Shown here in pieces: positions 12,999-20,627 of a stretch of 59,925 nucleotides of DNA. A model generated the notes under the pieces. The model worked only from the letters and a program-made list of their open reading frames with translations. It was not told the DNA's origin and made no database searches. The DNA comes from an uncultured Lachnospiraceae bacterium (lineage in GTDB: Bacteria > Bacillota > Clostridia > Lachnospirales > Lachnospiraceae): NCBI GenBank assembly GCA_946615865.1, contig CAMOIJ010000011.1, positions 1 to 59,925 of the forward strand, read 5' to 3'. A program made the position numbers and the translations under genes. How positions within the stretch are numbered: the stretch's first letter is position 1; each line of letters starts with the position of its first letter.

Positions 12999-14243
12999 CT
13001 ATTCTTCTGTAAAATATCCGTCTTCGTCGATGGCGACTCCCGGAGAGACGCTGCTCATCTCATCGAGCACTCTCTGCTTCTCACTTCCCTCCATTGTGCT
13101 GACTCCGCGATACTGCAGCATAGGAATGAACTGCAGAGATTTGATGGAAGGGTCTGAAGTGTTCACTGTGACTCTGAGCACGCCCGTATCCCGCGCCGCC
13201 GCGCCAAAAAAGTAATTGCCCAGGCTGTAGAACACGGGAACTCCGTTCACGTACTCGATGTTTTGAAGGACATGAGGATGAGATCCGACGATCAGGTCTG
13301 CTCCGGCTTCCGCGAGTTCCTCCGCCTTTGTAGTCTGGCTCCAGTCGGCGGACGGCATTTTTTCTGTTCCCCAGTGCGCGTACACTATGCAGAGATCCGC
13401 CTTTTCCTTCGCTTCGCGGATCTTGTCGCACAGCTGTGTTGTATCCAGCATTCGGAACACGCCGGGATTGTCTTCCCCCGCTTCTCTGGTGTCCGGATTC
13501 TCGTATCTTTCAATCTCCGTAGCGTTGAGAATGGCTATCGAAGTTCCGTTAGCGATACAGTAAGCAGTCTGAGAGGCGTCATCTATATCCCGGCCGGCGC
13601 CTATATAAGGGATCCCCTGCTCATCCAGGGTATCGAATGTATCCAGGGCGCCCTGCTCTCCGTGATCATATACATGATTGTTGGCGAGAGCCGCTATGTC
13701 CGTCCCCATCTCTTTCAGCCACTCAGCCGTCCACGGAGGGCATCGGAATGTAAAGGTCTTGCCGGGAGTGGGAGTACCCCTGTCTGTGTAAGGGAATTCG
13801 TTATTAACCACCAGGAAGTCCGCCCCGGTGAGTGTGTCCCAGGTCTCGTCGTCAAAGCACGCCCTGATCCCATCCGAATACGCGATGGAACTCCAGGGGT
13901 TCTGCGTCGTATCAAATATAATGTCCCCCACAAACACAATCGATATTTCCTGATCTGATTCCGGCTTTTCTCCGGGCGTCACCCATTTCCCATCCTCACG
14001 GGTAAGAGCTTTCCCCGAAGAAGAGATGAACACCGAGGCTCCCTCGGGATCCGCGGCTTTCCTGCGCACTTCCTGCACTACCGCTTCCGTTTCACGCAGG
14101 ACTTCATCAGCTGCCGCCTGTATCATGTACTCCGGTCCCCGGGATTCTTCCGCCGAGACCGGCAGGGATATGCCAAAGGCCGGAACCACAGCCGCGATCA
14201 CAGCCGCCATCACATACGCCTTAATCCTACTCTTTCCGAACAC
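12999..14243 (-). CDS. CapA-family secreted phosphoesterase-like protein
   Basis: It belongs to the CapA/PgsA family (calcineurin-like fold, best known from poly-gamma-glutamate capsule synthesis). Family motifs seen are IVFVGDIIFD, ALANNHVYDHG, AHWGTE and GSHPHVLQ. The chosen GTG start (14241-14243) has GGGAGGAG just upstream and yields a clean signal peptide (MFGKSRIKAYVMAAVIAAVV...PVSA, cut before EES), giving 414 residues. A longer frame to 14324 would run through the rplA terminator hairpin. It sits between rplA and rplJ, an unusual place: an rplA terminator lies before it and the rplJL promoter after it. No other poly-glutamate genes are near, so substrate is unknown. Confidence 0.85.
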   Translation of the reverse strand: MFGKSRIKAYVMAAVIAAVVPAFGISLPVSAEESRGPEYMIQAAADEVLRETEAVVQEVRRKAADPEGASVFISSSGKALTREDGKWVTPGEKPESDQEISIVFVGDIIFDTTQNPWSSIAYSDGIRACFDDETWDTLTGADFLVVNNEFPYTDRGTPTPGKTFTFRCPPWTAEWLKEMGTDIAALANNHVYDHGEQGALDTFDTLDEQGIPYIGAGRDIDDASQTAYCIANGTSIAILNATEIERYENPDTREAGEDNPGVFRMLDTTQLCDKIREAKEKADLCIVYAHWGTEKMPSADWSQTTKAEELAEAGADLIVGSHPHVLQNIEYVNGVPVFYSLGNYFFGAAARDTGVLRVTVNTSDPSIKSLQFIPMLQYRGVSTMEGSEKQRVLDEMSSVSPGVAIDEDGYFTEE

Positions 14244-14289
14244 TGTTCTCCTCCCGATCAAATAGGTTCTGGATCTCTCACAGGAAAGA

Positions 14290-14315
14290 AAAGGAGTTCC
14301 CAGAGGAACTCCTTT
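14290..14315 (-). terminator. Terminator after rplA
   Basis: An 11-bp perfect stem AAAGGAGTTCC/GGAACTCCTTT with a TCTG loop on the minus strand is followed by TTCTTTCC. It lies 12 nt past the rplA stop and ends transcription (at least partly) before capA. The arm contains GGAGTTCC, not a ribosome-binding site for a following gene. Confidence 0.75.
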
Positions 14316-14327
14316 CCGATTCATGAC

Positions 14328-15017
14328 TTAATAGCGGTTTGCGATCACCTTCACGCCGGGGCCCATGCTGGTCGCGATGGAAATGCTCTTGAGATACTGA
14401 CCCTTGACTGCAGCGGGTTTCGCTTTAACGATAGCTGCCATCAGTGCGTCGTAGTTCTCCATAAGCTGCTCCTTTGTAAAGGAAGCCTTGCCGATCGGGC
14501 AGTGGATGATGTTGGACTTGTCCAGTCTGTACTCGATCTTACCTGCTTTGATATCCTTGACTGCCTTAGCGACATCCATGGTAACTGTGCCGGCCTTAGG
14601 GTTGGGCATCAGTCCCTTAGGACCAAGGATACGTCCGAGACGTCCGACAACGCTCATCATATCAGGCGTAGCGACTACTACGTCAAAATCAAGCCAGCCT
14701 TCGTTCTGGATCTTGGGAAGAAGCTCCTGGCCGCCTACGAAATCAGCGCCTGCTTCCTGTGCCTCGTCGAGCTTAGCGCCTTTTGCGAATACCAGAACTC
14801 TGACCTTCTTGCCGATACCTGCGGGAAGTACTACCGCGCCGCGGATCTGCTGGTCGGCGTGACGGCCGTCGCAGCTTGTGCGGATGTGGATCTCGACAGT
14901 CTCATCAAACTTCGCTGCTGCAGTTTCCTTTGCAAGAGCGATTGCCTCTTCAGGCTCATATAATTTAGTGCGGTCTACCTTCTTGGCAACTTCCGCATAT
15001 CTCTTTCCGTGCTTCAT
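14328..15017 (-). CDS. rplA: 50S ribosomal protein L1
   Basis: L1 forms the mobile stalk near the ribosomal E site and represses its own operon. It has 229 residues, begins [16 protein letters not shown], and carries the signature region [22 protein letters not shown] in the middle domain and the C-terminal TSMGPGVKV. It follows rplK by 23 nt, and a terminator hairpin follows it. A candidate L1-binding site lies in the rplK leader (15480-15513). Confidence 0.98.
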   Translation of the reverse strand: MKHGKRYAEVAKKVDRTKLYEPEEAIALAKETAAAKFDETVEIHIRTSCDGRHADQQIRGAVVLPAGIGKKVRVLVFAKGAKLDEAQEAGADFVGGQELLPKIQNEGWLDFDVVVATPDMMSVVGRLGRILGPKGLMPNPKAGTVTMDVAKAVKDIKAGKIEYRLDKSNIIHCPIGKASFTKEQLMENYDALMAAIVKAKPAAVKGQYLKSISIATSMGPGVKVIANRY

Positions 15018-15040
15018 CTTCTATTCCTCCTGTGTGTAGC

Positions 15041-15466
15041 TCAGTCCTGGACTGTGATTCCCATGCTTCTGGCTGTTCCGGCGATCATGCTCATAGCAGC
15101 TTCAAGAGAAGCGGCGTTGAGGTCGGGCATCTTCATCTCGGCGATCTCTTTGATCTGATCCTTGGTGACAGAACCGACTTTCTGCTTGTTCGGAACACCG
15201 GACGCCTTCTGCAGGCCTGCTGCCTTCTTAAGAAGAACAGGTGCCGGCGGAGTCTTGGTGATGAAACTGAAAGATCTGTCAGAGTAGACAGTGATAACGA
15301 CAGGGATGATCAGATCACCCATGTCAGCGGTCTTGGCGTTGAACTGCTTGGTGAATTCCATGATGTTAACACCGTGCTGTCCAAGAGCAGGACCTACCGG
15401 CGGAGCAGGAGTTGCCTTGCCGGCCTTAATCTGCAATTTGATGTAACCAGTTACTTTCTTAGCCAT
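15041..15466 (-). CDS. rplK: 50S ribosomal protein L11
   Basis: L11 binds the GTPase-associated centre of 23S rRNA. It has 141 residues, the standard length, with N-terminal [35 protein letters not shown], including the proline-rich [10 protein letters not shown] hinge bound by thiostrepton, and C-terminal TARSMGI. AAAGGAGGAAACA precedes the ATG. It is 131 nt downstream of nusG, and that gap contains structured RNA. Confidence 0.98.
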   Translation of the reverse strand: MAKKVTGYIKLQIKAGKATPAPPVGPALGQHGVNIMEFTKQFNAKTADMGDLIIPVVITVYSDRSFSFITKTPPAPVLLKKAAGLQKASGVPNKQKVGSVTKDQIKEIAEMKMPDLNAASLEAAMSMIAGTARSMGITVQD

Positions 15467-15479
15467 TGTTTCCTCCTTT

Positions 15480-15513
15480 GTGGTACTGCGCGCAGCGTCT
15501 TCGCTGCTCCCAC
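15480..15513 (-). promoter_or_regulatory. Probable L1 operator in the rplK leader
   Basis: Just upstream of the rplK ribosome-binding site the minus-strand RNA can fold into an outer helix (GTGG with CCAC) and an inner hairpin (AGCAGCG, loop AAGA, CGCTGC), separated by an asymmetric internal loop with GGGA on one side. Two helices joined by an asymmetric loop is the known L1-binding fold on rRNA and mRNA, by which L1 represses rplK-rplA. Identified by eye. Confidence 0.55.
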
Positions 15514-15549
15514 TGTTTGCGACGGCTGTGCCGCCCGTTTCTATATATC

Positions 15550-15571
15550 AGACGGGAGAAAAAGCCCGTCT
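15550..15571 (-). other. Hairpin in nusG-rplK gap
   Basis: A 7-bp stem AGACGGG/CCCGTCT with an 8-nt loop lies 26 nt past the nusG stop. No T tract follows it on the minus strand, so it is more likely part of the rplK leader structure or an RNA-processing site than a terminator. A further CGGGCGGCACAGCCG element follows it. Confidence 0.35.
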
Positions 15572-15597
15572 CATATAACAAATTAAATCTCTTCGTG

Positions 15598-16365
15598 TCA
15601 GCTCAGCTTCCTGACTTCCGCGAAACTGATCTCTACAGGGATCTCGCTTCCGAACATCTCGACCTTGATCGTAGTCGTCTGTTTGCCCAGGTCGATCTTC
15701 TGAACCTGTCCGACCGTATCCTTCCAGATACCGGCCACGACCGTAACAGAATCGCCGACTTCGAAGTCCACGGTAACGCTGCCGGTGTGAATGCCGAGGC
15801 TCTTCATCTCCGCTTCTGTCAGCGGCACCGGTTTGCTTCCCGGTCCCACAAACCCGGTCACTCCGCGGGTATTGCGTACAACATACCATGTATCGTCATT
15901 CATGATCATATTGACAAGAACATAGCCGGGGAACATCTTCTTGGATACGGTCTTGCGAGTGCCGTTTCTGACCTCGACCGCGTCCTGCATGGGAACCCTG
16001 ACCTCAAAGATCTGGTTCTCGAGATGGCGGTTCTCGATCGTCTTCTCAATATTGATCTTAACCTTGTTCTCATATCCGGAATAAGTATGGGCTACATACC
16101 AGAGAGCCTCGTCCGTGATCGCGCTCTCATCAAGCTGCGACTCTTCACCGCCGGACTCCTGCGCTTCAAGAGACGCCCTGACAGCGGCCTCGTCAGCCGC
16201 ATCCGTATTGGCTTCTCCCTGCTTCAGGACCCTCTCAGCCTCCGCTTTTTCGATATCAGCAGCCTTCTTGGTAAAATCAGGCCTTCTGATCTCGCGGACA
16301 CCCGGAAGCACGCCCGTTTTTACACGGACACCGCCGCTGCGGTGCTCTGAATTTTTATCTGCCAT
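15598..16365 (-). CDS. nusG: Transcription factor NusG with long N-terminal extension
   Basis: NusG binds RNA polymerase at the clamp and modulates pausing and coupling. The NGN domain starts at about residue 88 (ALWYVAHTYSGYENKVKINI) and the C-terminal KOW domain covers about residues 195-255 (FEVGDSVTVVAGIWKDTVG). Most homologues are about 175 residues; this one has 255, with about 86 extra N-terminal residues that are charged and probably disordered. The ATG at 16363-16365 has a GAGGT ribosome-binding site, and no alternative start with a site is visible just before the NGN domain, so the extension appears real. It is 16 nt downstream of secE. Confidence 0.95.
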   Translation of the reverse strand: MADKNSEHRSGGVRVKTGVLPGVREIRRPDFTKKAADIEKAEAERVLKQGEANTDAADEAAVRASLEAQESGGEESQLDESAITDEALWYVAHTYSGYENKVKINIEKTIENRHLENQIFEVRVPMQDAVEVRNGTRKTVSKKMFPGYVLVNMIMNDDTWYVVRNTRGVTGFVGPGSKPVPLTEAEMKSLGIHTGSVTVDFEVGDSVTVVAGIWKDTVGQVQKIDLGKQTTTIKVEMFGSEIPVEISFAEVRKLS

Positions 16366-16381
16366 CGATTTACCTCATCTG

Positions 16382-16603
16382 TCAGTTCGCTTTAAAAGTC
16401 GTAAGCCACTCGATCAGATTCTGTGCGCCGAAATCAATGACCGCAATCAGAAGCGCGGTAATAACGGTAACGCACAGTACTGCGATCAGTTGTTTCACAA
16501 GCGTATCCCGATCCGGCCATATGATCTTCTTGAATTCAGCCTTTACACCCTTCCAGAAGGAACTGAGTTTGGACTGCTTGGCCGTACTGTCGTTTTTGCT
16601 CAT
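16382..16603 (-). CDS. secE: Preprotein translocase subunit SecE
   Basis: SecE is the essential clamp subunit of the SecYEG protein channel. It has 73 residues, the short single-span form. A basic amphipathic region with the family motif FWKGVKAEFKKIIWPDRDTL is followed by one membrane helix (VKQLIAVLCVTVITALLIAVIDF is split here by position: residues about 36-58). It lies 16 nt after rpmG and 16 nt before nusG, in the classic order. Confidence 0.96.
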   Translation of the reverse strand: MSKNDSTAKQSKLSSFWKGVKAEFKKIIWPDRDTLVKQLIAVLCVTVITALLIAVIDFGAQNLIEWLTTFKAN

Positions 16604-16619
16604 TTGACCTTACCTCTTA

Positions 16620-16769
16620 TTACTTTGTTTCCTTATGAGTAGTGTGTCTCTTGCAGAATCTGCAGTACTTCTTGGTCTCGATTCTCTCAGGATGAGCCTT
16701 CTTGTCCTTAGTAGTATTGTAGTTGCGCTGTTTGCACTCTGTGCAGGATAATGTAATTCTTGTACGCAT
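16620..16769 (-). CDS. rpmG: 50S ribosomal protein L33, zinc-binding form
   Basis: A short gene of 49 residues beginning [20 protein letters not shown] and ending HTTHKETK. L33 sits near the E site of the 50S subunit. Four cysteines (9, 12, 36, 39; CTEC and CRFC) mark the zinc-dependent paralogue, which in Bacillus is the form used when zinc is plentiful. CGGAGGTGACACGTTT precedes the ATG. It is the first gene of the long leftward transcription/translation cluster. Confidence 0.96.
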   Translation of the reverse strand: MRTRITLSCTECKQRNYNTTKDKKAHPERIETKKYCRFCKRHTTHKETK

Positions 16770-16853
16770 AAACGTGTCACCTCCGCGTGAATTTTCATTA
16801 CTATCAGGCCTTTTTAGTGCATAAAAAAAAGACCTGTCACAATCTCGAATATA

Positions 16854-16882
16854 AAAGTAACATACTTGGTCTCTGTAGTCAA
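16854..16882 (-). promoter_or_regulatory. Candidate promoter of rpmG-secE-nusG
   Basis: On the minus strand -35 TTGACT (16877-16882), a 17-nt spacer and an extended -10 TGTTACTTT (hexamer 16854-16859). It lies directly after the glf terminator hairpin and about 85 nt before rpmG. The -10 hexamer is weak but the TG and spacing support it. Confidence 0.55.
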
Positions 16883-16894
16883 TAGAAATTTAAC

Positions 16895-16928
16895 GGATGC
16901 AGCCCGTCATTATGTTCGGGCTGCATCC
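16895..16928 (-). terminator. Terminator hairpin after glf
   Basis: A 12-bp perfect stem GGATGCAGCCCG/CGGGCTGCATCC with a 10-nt loop, located 38 nt past the glf stop. The following minus-strand tail GTTAAATTTC is only moderately T-rich. It insulates the ribosomal cluster promoter just downstream. Confidence 0.65.
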
Positions 16929-16966
16929 AGCATTTCTCATTACCGATCTTAAGCCGTTCCAGGCTT

Positions 16967-18133
16967 TTATTTGCCAAGCTCTTCAGCTGCCGCGTCCAGA
17001 GAAGCCCTGATCACCTTGTCCATGTCAAAATATTTATAGAGGCCGAGTCTTCCGCCGAACAGCACGTTCTTCTTCTCCAGCGCCAGCGCGTGATACTTCT
17101 CATATACCGCATTGTTCTGATCGTTGTTGACCGGGTAGTAAGGCTCCATACCCTTCTCCCATGTCGCGGGATACTCTCTTGTGATGATCGTGCCCCTGAC
17201 CGGCTCTCCGGTCTCGGAGTCTTTCCCGAATTCGAAAAACTTGTGCTCGATGATCCTTGTAAAAGGAACTTCTCTCTCGGTGTAGTTCACTACGGCATTG
17301 CCCTGGAAATTGTCGACATCAGGGAGTTCCTCGCTCTCAAATCTGAGAGAGCGATACTCCAGCGGCCCGTAGCAGTCGTCGAAGAACTCGTCGATCATAC
17401 CGGTGTAGAGGACCTTTTCAAACGTGTTGCCGTTCATCTCAAAGACCGTGCCCTCTCCGCTCTGCGCGGGGATCTCCTTCACCGCCTTCTTGAAATCAAC
17501 GCCGAGTTCTACAGGGATGTCGCCGAGAAGTCTCTCCACGATCTTAGTATATCCGCCTACCGGGATGCCCTGGTAAGGGTCGTTGAAGTAGTTGTTGTCG
17601 AAAGTGAAGCGGAAAGGCAGCCTTTTAATAATGAAAGAAGGCAGTTCTGTGCAGTCCCGTCCCCACTGCTTCTCCGTATACCCCTTGATCAGCTTGGTAT
17701 AGACATCTCTGCCCGCAAGGGAGAGCGCCTGCTCCTCAAGGTTTGAGGGATTCTCGACCGCCGCTTCGCGTCTCTGCTTCTCAATGATCTCCATTGCCTG
17801 CGCCGGAGTCTGGATGTTCCACATCTTGCTGAATGTGTTCATATTAAAAGGAAGATTGTAGAGCTCGTCCTTATAGCGCGCCACGGGACAATTTATGTAA
17901 TTGTTGAACTCCGCGAAGTTCTGTACATATTTCCATACTTCTTTATCAGAAGTGTGGAAGATATGCGCGCCGTACCGGTGAACGTTGATCCCGTTCTTTT
18001 TCTCAGTGTAAATATTTCCCGCGATATGATTCCTGCGGTCGATCACATAACACTTTTTTCCGGCCTTTTCCATCTCATGAGCGAAAACCGCTCCATACAA
18101 CCCTGCGCCAACGATCAGATAATCAAACTGCAT
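16967..18133 (-). CDS. glf: UDP-galactopyranose mutase
   Basis: A flavoenzyme that interconverts UDP-galactopyranose and UDP-galactofuranose, the donor for galactofuranose in surface glycans. It has 388 residues from ATG 18131-18133 (AGAGGTGGCT upstream). The N-terminal FAD-binding fold has YLIVGAGLYGAVFAHEM; further family features are the HRYGAHIFHT loop, YTEKQWG, and the C-terminal GRLGLYKYFDMDKVI. The enzyme is cytosolic. No galactofuranosyltransferase or other surface-sugar gene is next to it; instead an XRE regulator lies 33 nt upstream in the same direction, suggesting dedicated control. Confidence 0.95.
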   Translation of the reverse strand: MQFDYLIVGAGLYGAVFAHEMEKAGKKCYVIDRRNHIAGNIYTEKKNGINVHRYGAHIFHTSDKEVWKYVQNFAEFNNYINCPVARYKDELYNLPFNMNTFSKMWNIQTPAQAMEIIEKQRREAAVENPSNLEEQALSLAGRDVYTKLIKGYTEKQWGRDCTELPSFIIKRLPFRFTFDNNYFNDPYQGIPVGGYTKIVERLLGDIPVELGVDFKKAVKEIPAQSGEGTVFEMNGNTFEKVLYTGMIDEFFDDCYGPLEYRSLRFESEELPDVDNFQGNAVVNYTEREVPFTRIIEHKFFEFGKDSETGEPVRGTIITREYPATWEKGMEPYYPVNNDQNNAVYEKYHALALEKKNVLFGGRLGLYKYFDMDKVIRASLDAAAEELGK

Positions 18134-18166
18134 AGCCACCTCTAATTTCAAATGTTTTGTCAGTTA

Positions 18167-18520
18167 TTACTCGTTCTCTTCTTCCCGATACCCCGGAATA
18201 TGTGTGTAGTCCTCCATGATGTCCAGAACTTTCTTTTTTCCGGCCTTGTTGAGTTTCCAATACTTCTCCATCACACGGCGTGTCGCGATCTGGGAGGACA
18301 GCGAGTTCCCCTCTTCGAGAGGCGTAAAATCCAACGGGTTGAGAGACAGCGCCTCGCAGATCCGGATGACTGTGTTGTAAGCCATTCCGTCGACTCCCCT
18401 CTCCAATGCTGTGATCAGCGTGCTGTAAGGAATATTCATCACTACGGCAAACTGCCTGATACTCTTGTATCTTGATAGAATGACTCCCTTCAGGATTTCT
18501 GCCTTCTTCTTACTGTCCAT
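18167..18520 (-). CDS. XRE-family helix-turn-helix regulator
   Basis: A cytosolic DNA-binding protein of 117 residues. The N-terminal half holds a Cro/CI-type HTH (RYKSIRQFAVVMNIPYSTL followed by the recognition region ALERGVDGMAYNTVIRICEAL). The C-terminal 45 residues are charged and show no known sensor domain. It precedes glf by 33 nt and is probably cotranscribed. A candidate promoter and an inverted repeat upstream (18620-18652) could be its own operator. Target genes and signal are unknown. Confidence 0.8.
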   Translation of the reverse strand: MDSKKKAEILKGVILSRYKSIRQFAVVMNIPYSTLITALERGVDGMAYNTVIRICEALSLNPLDFTPLEEGNSLSSQIATRRVMEKYWKLNKAGKKKVLDIMEDYTHIPGYREEENE

Positions 18521-18619
18521 CTCTGAAACCTCCCTTTCATGTTAAAACTATCTAGTCCTAAGTCTCAGTCCCCTGCTCCCGATCCGGATTCCATTCTGTA
18601 CCGGGTTAGTCATTTAAAA

Positions 18620-18652
18620 AATGGTATTTCAACAATTTAATATTATACCATT
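18620..18652 (-). promoter_or_regulatory. Extended -10 promoter and inverted repeat before the XRE gene
   Basis: TGGTATAAT (hexamer 18642-18647 on the minus strand) overlaps the 3' end of the histidine-kinase gene. The same segment forms one arm of an 8-bp inverted repeat, AATGGTAT (18620-18627) and ATACCATT (18645-18652), with a 17-nt gap, so a dimeric regulator bound here would cover the -10 and start point. The natural candidate is the XRE protein encoded downstream; this is inference. Confidence 0.4.
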
Positions 18653-19890
18653 AATTTAACAGTAAACACAATGTTTTGTTCCCTGTAAGCTGCACTGATT
18701 TGGGCACCGTTCGCGGCAGCGATCGCACGCGCCGCGCTCAGGCCGATCCCGTAACCGCCCTTTTTCTGCGTCCTGGCTTCATCTCTGCGGTAGAAGCGGT
18801 CGAAAAGGCGCTCCGGATTGTCCTCAACATCCTTGGGATCAACCGTATTCTGCTCCCTGAGGATCACGGAATTCCCTTCCCTCGAAACAGTTACCGAGAT
18901 CTCACCGCCTTCCGGCGTATACTTAACCGCGTTGTCGAGCAGGATCCCGACCAGCTGCCCCATACTGTCGCGGTTCGCCTTTACCGCGATCTCCGGTGCT
19001 TCCACGCTGAGCGACTGTCTCTTTTCCCGGGCCGGCTCCTCAAATGGCGCCGCCGACTCTCTGACCAGCTCTCCCAGGTCAAAATTCTGCATCGGGAGGT
19101 TCAGGTCCGCCTCATCCATTTTCGAGAGAGTCAGAAGGTTCTGCATAAGATCATTGAGCCGCCGGGTCTGGGCCTTGATGTTCCGGGTCCATTTGCTCTC
19201 CCCGTTGAAAAGTTCCAAAGCCTCAGTATTAGCCATTATTATGGCCAGCGGCGTCTTGAGCTCATGGCCGGCGTTTGTGACAAACTGCTTCTGCCTCACA
19301 ATATTCTCGGCAATGGGCGCGATCGCTCTGCGCGAGAGGGCGCTCACAAAGACAAGCATCAGGATCCAGGCAGCGGCCGCGATGATCAGAGAGATCACAA
19401 TAACAGAGAGTATCGAAGAGACCTGGGATGAGATATCGACAAACGCCGCCGTTTTTCCGTCTTCGTTATCCTTTATATAATACATGAAATTTCCGATGAT
19501 CCCGGACTGCTTCCCGCCTGCGACTGCCTGCTTTCCGTATTCCTCCGCTTCTTCGCCTGTAACAGAGTAGATGCTGCCCGTATCAGCGGACTCGATCCCG
19601 CCGTCAGTGTCAAAACGGACCACAAAAAACCTGACCGCCATCATGTCGTCAGGCGACATCCTGCCCCCGTCAAACGGCTTTTCGAATTCTTCCCTGTCCG
19701 GCCGGTCCCGTTTCATTTTTTCGAAATCCGGGATCCCGCCGCTGTTAGCGAGCATTTCGGCAGTATTCTTTTCCTTAGTATATACATCGAAGGAATAGAT
19801 CCCGCTGATCGCGCAGATCACCGCCAGCAGAAGGACAGAGATGGCAGTCATCGCTGTTTTGACAAATTTGATCTGCAGCGTTCTGACCAT
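18643..19890 (-). CDS. Membrane sensor histidine kinase
   Basis: A two-component sensor of 415 residues. Transmembrane segments are at about 12-34 and 161-183, enclosing an extracellular domain of about 125 residues with no recognised fold. A HisKA domain follows with the phospho-acceptor H209 in NAGHELKTPL, then a HATPase_c domain with N box (QLVGILLDNAVKYTPEGG), F region (LFDRFYRRDEAR) and G box (GGYGIGLSAARAI). There is no clear HAMP domain. The GGAGAGAAC site precedes the ATG. It lies 12 nt after its response regulator and is last in a three-gene operon led by a solute-binding lipoprotein. Confidence 0.93.
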   Translation of the reverse strand: MVRTLQIKFVKTAMTAISVLLLAVICAISGIYSFDVYTKEKNTAEMLANSGGIPDFEKMKRDRPDREEFEKPFDGGRMSPDDMMAVRFFVVRFDTDGGIESADTGSIYSVTGEEAEEYGKQAVAGGKQSGIIGNFMYYIKDNEDGKTAAFVDISSQVSSILSVIVISLIIAAAAWILMLVFVSALSRRAIAPIAENIVRQKQFVTNAGHELKTPLAIIMANTEALELFNGESKWTRNIKAQTRRLNDLMQNLLTLSKMDEADLNLPMQNFDLGELVRESAAPFEEPAREKRQSLSVEAPEIAVKANRDSMGQLVGILLDNAVKYTPEGGEISVTVSREGNSVILREQNTVDPKDVEDNPERLFDRFYRRDEARTQKKGGYGIGLSAARAIAAANGAQISAAYREQNIVFTVKLMV

Positions 19891-19902
19891 GTTCTCTCCT
19901 GC

Positions 19903-20571
19903 TTAAAATGTAAGTGTGTAGCCGATGTTTCTCTTCGCCGTGATCTTTACGCCGGATCCCACTGACGCGATCCGTTTCCGCAGATACGAAATATATACCC
20001 AGACCGCTCCCACATCCGCGTCTGTATCGTATCCCCAGACCTTCTCGAGAAGGTCCTCCGAGGAGAGATAGATCCCGTGATTGAGCATCAGGGTCTCCAT
20101 CATCTGATATTCCACTTTGGGCAGCACCACTGACTTGCCGCCGCATCTGAGTTCCGAACTCCCGCTGTCCAGCACCAGGTCTCCGAATTTCCTCTCATCC
20201 GGCTGATACCCCTCCCTTCGGCGGAGCATCGCCCTGATCCTCGCAAGGAGTTCTCCCATCGCGAAAGGTTTGACAAGATAGTCGTCCGCGCCGGCGTCGA
20301 GTCCCTCGATGCGGTCCTCGATCTGCGACTTGGCTGTCAGGAGAAGCACCGGCGTGCGGCACCCTTCCTTCCTGATCTGCGTCAGCACTTCGATGCCCGT
20401 CTTTCCGGGCATCATGACATCCAGGATGATCCCGTCATAGCTGCCGCCGTGAATATAATCCAGAGCCTCTATCCCGTCATAAACAGCGTCCACCTGATAC
20501 CTGTGATATTCCAGGATATCCGTAACGGCCTCGGACATGGCCGGCTCGTCTTCCGCCAAAAGCAGTTTCAT
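19903..20571 (-). CDS. OmpR-family response regulator
   Basis: A 222-residue DNA-binding response regulator. The receiver domain has acidic residues E7/D8, phospho-acceptor D51 in ILDVMMPG, the conserved T in LLLTAK and K101 in LVKPF. The C-terminal winged helix (about 125-222) contains LLEKVWGYDTDADVGAVWVYISYLRKRI, given here in outline. AGAGGAGCGAAA precedes the ATG. The partner kinase follows after 12 nt. The solute-binding lipoprotein gene precedes it by 56 nt in the same direction and is a plausible target or signalling partner. Confidence 0.94.
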   Translation of the reverse strand: MKLLLAEDEPAMSEAVTDILEYHRYQVDAVYDGIEALDYIHGGSYDGIILDVMMPGKTGIEVLTQIRKEGCRTPVLLLTAKSQIEDRIEGLDAGADDYLVKPFAMGELLARIRAMLRRREGYQPDERKFGDLVLDSGSSELRCGGKSVVLPKVEYQMMETLMLNHGIYLSSEDLLEKVWGYDTDADVGAVWVYISYLRKRIASVGSGVKITAKRNIGYTLTF

Positions 20572-20627
20572 TTTCGCTCCTCTTTGATCACGCTGGTCTG
20601 CCGATCCGCCCTGTGAGGATCAGGCAT

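Noticed and set aside
14244-14324. ATG start for the CapA gene at 14324
   Set aside because: It would translate through the rplA terminator hairpin; the downstream GTG has GGGAGGAG and gives a proper signal peptide.
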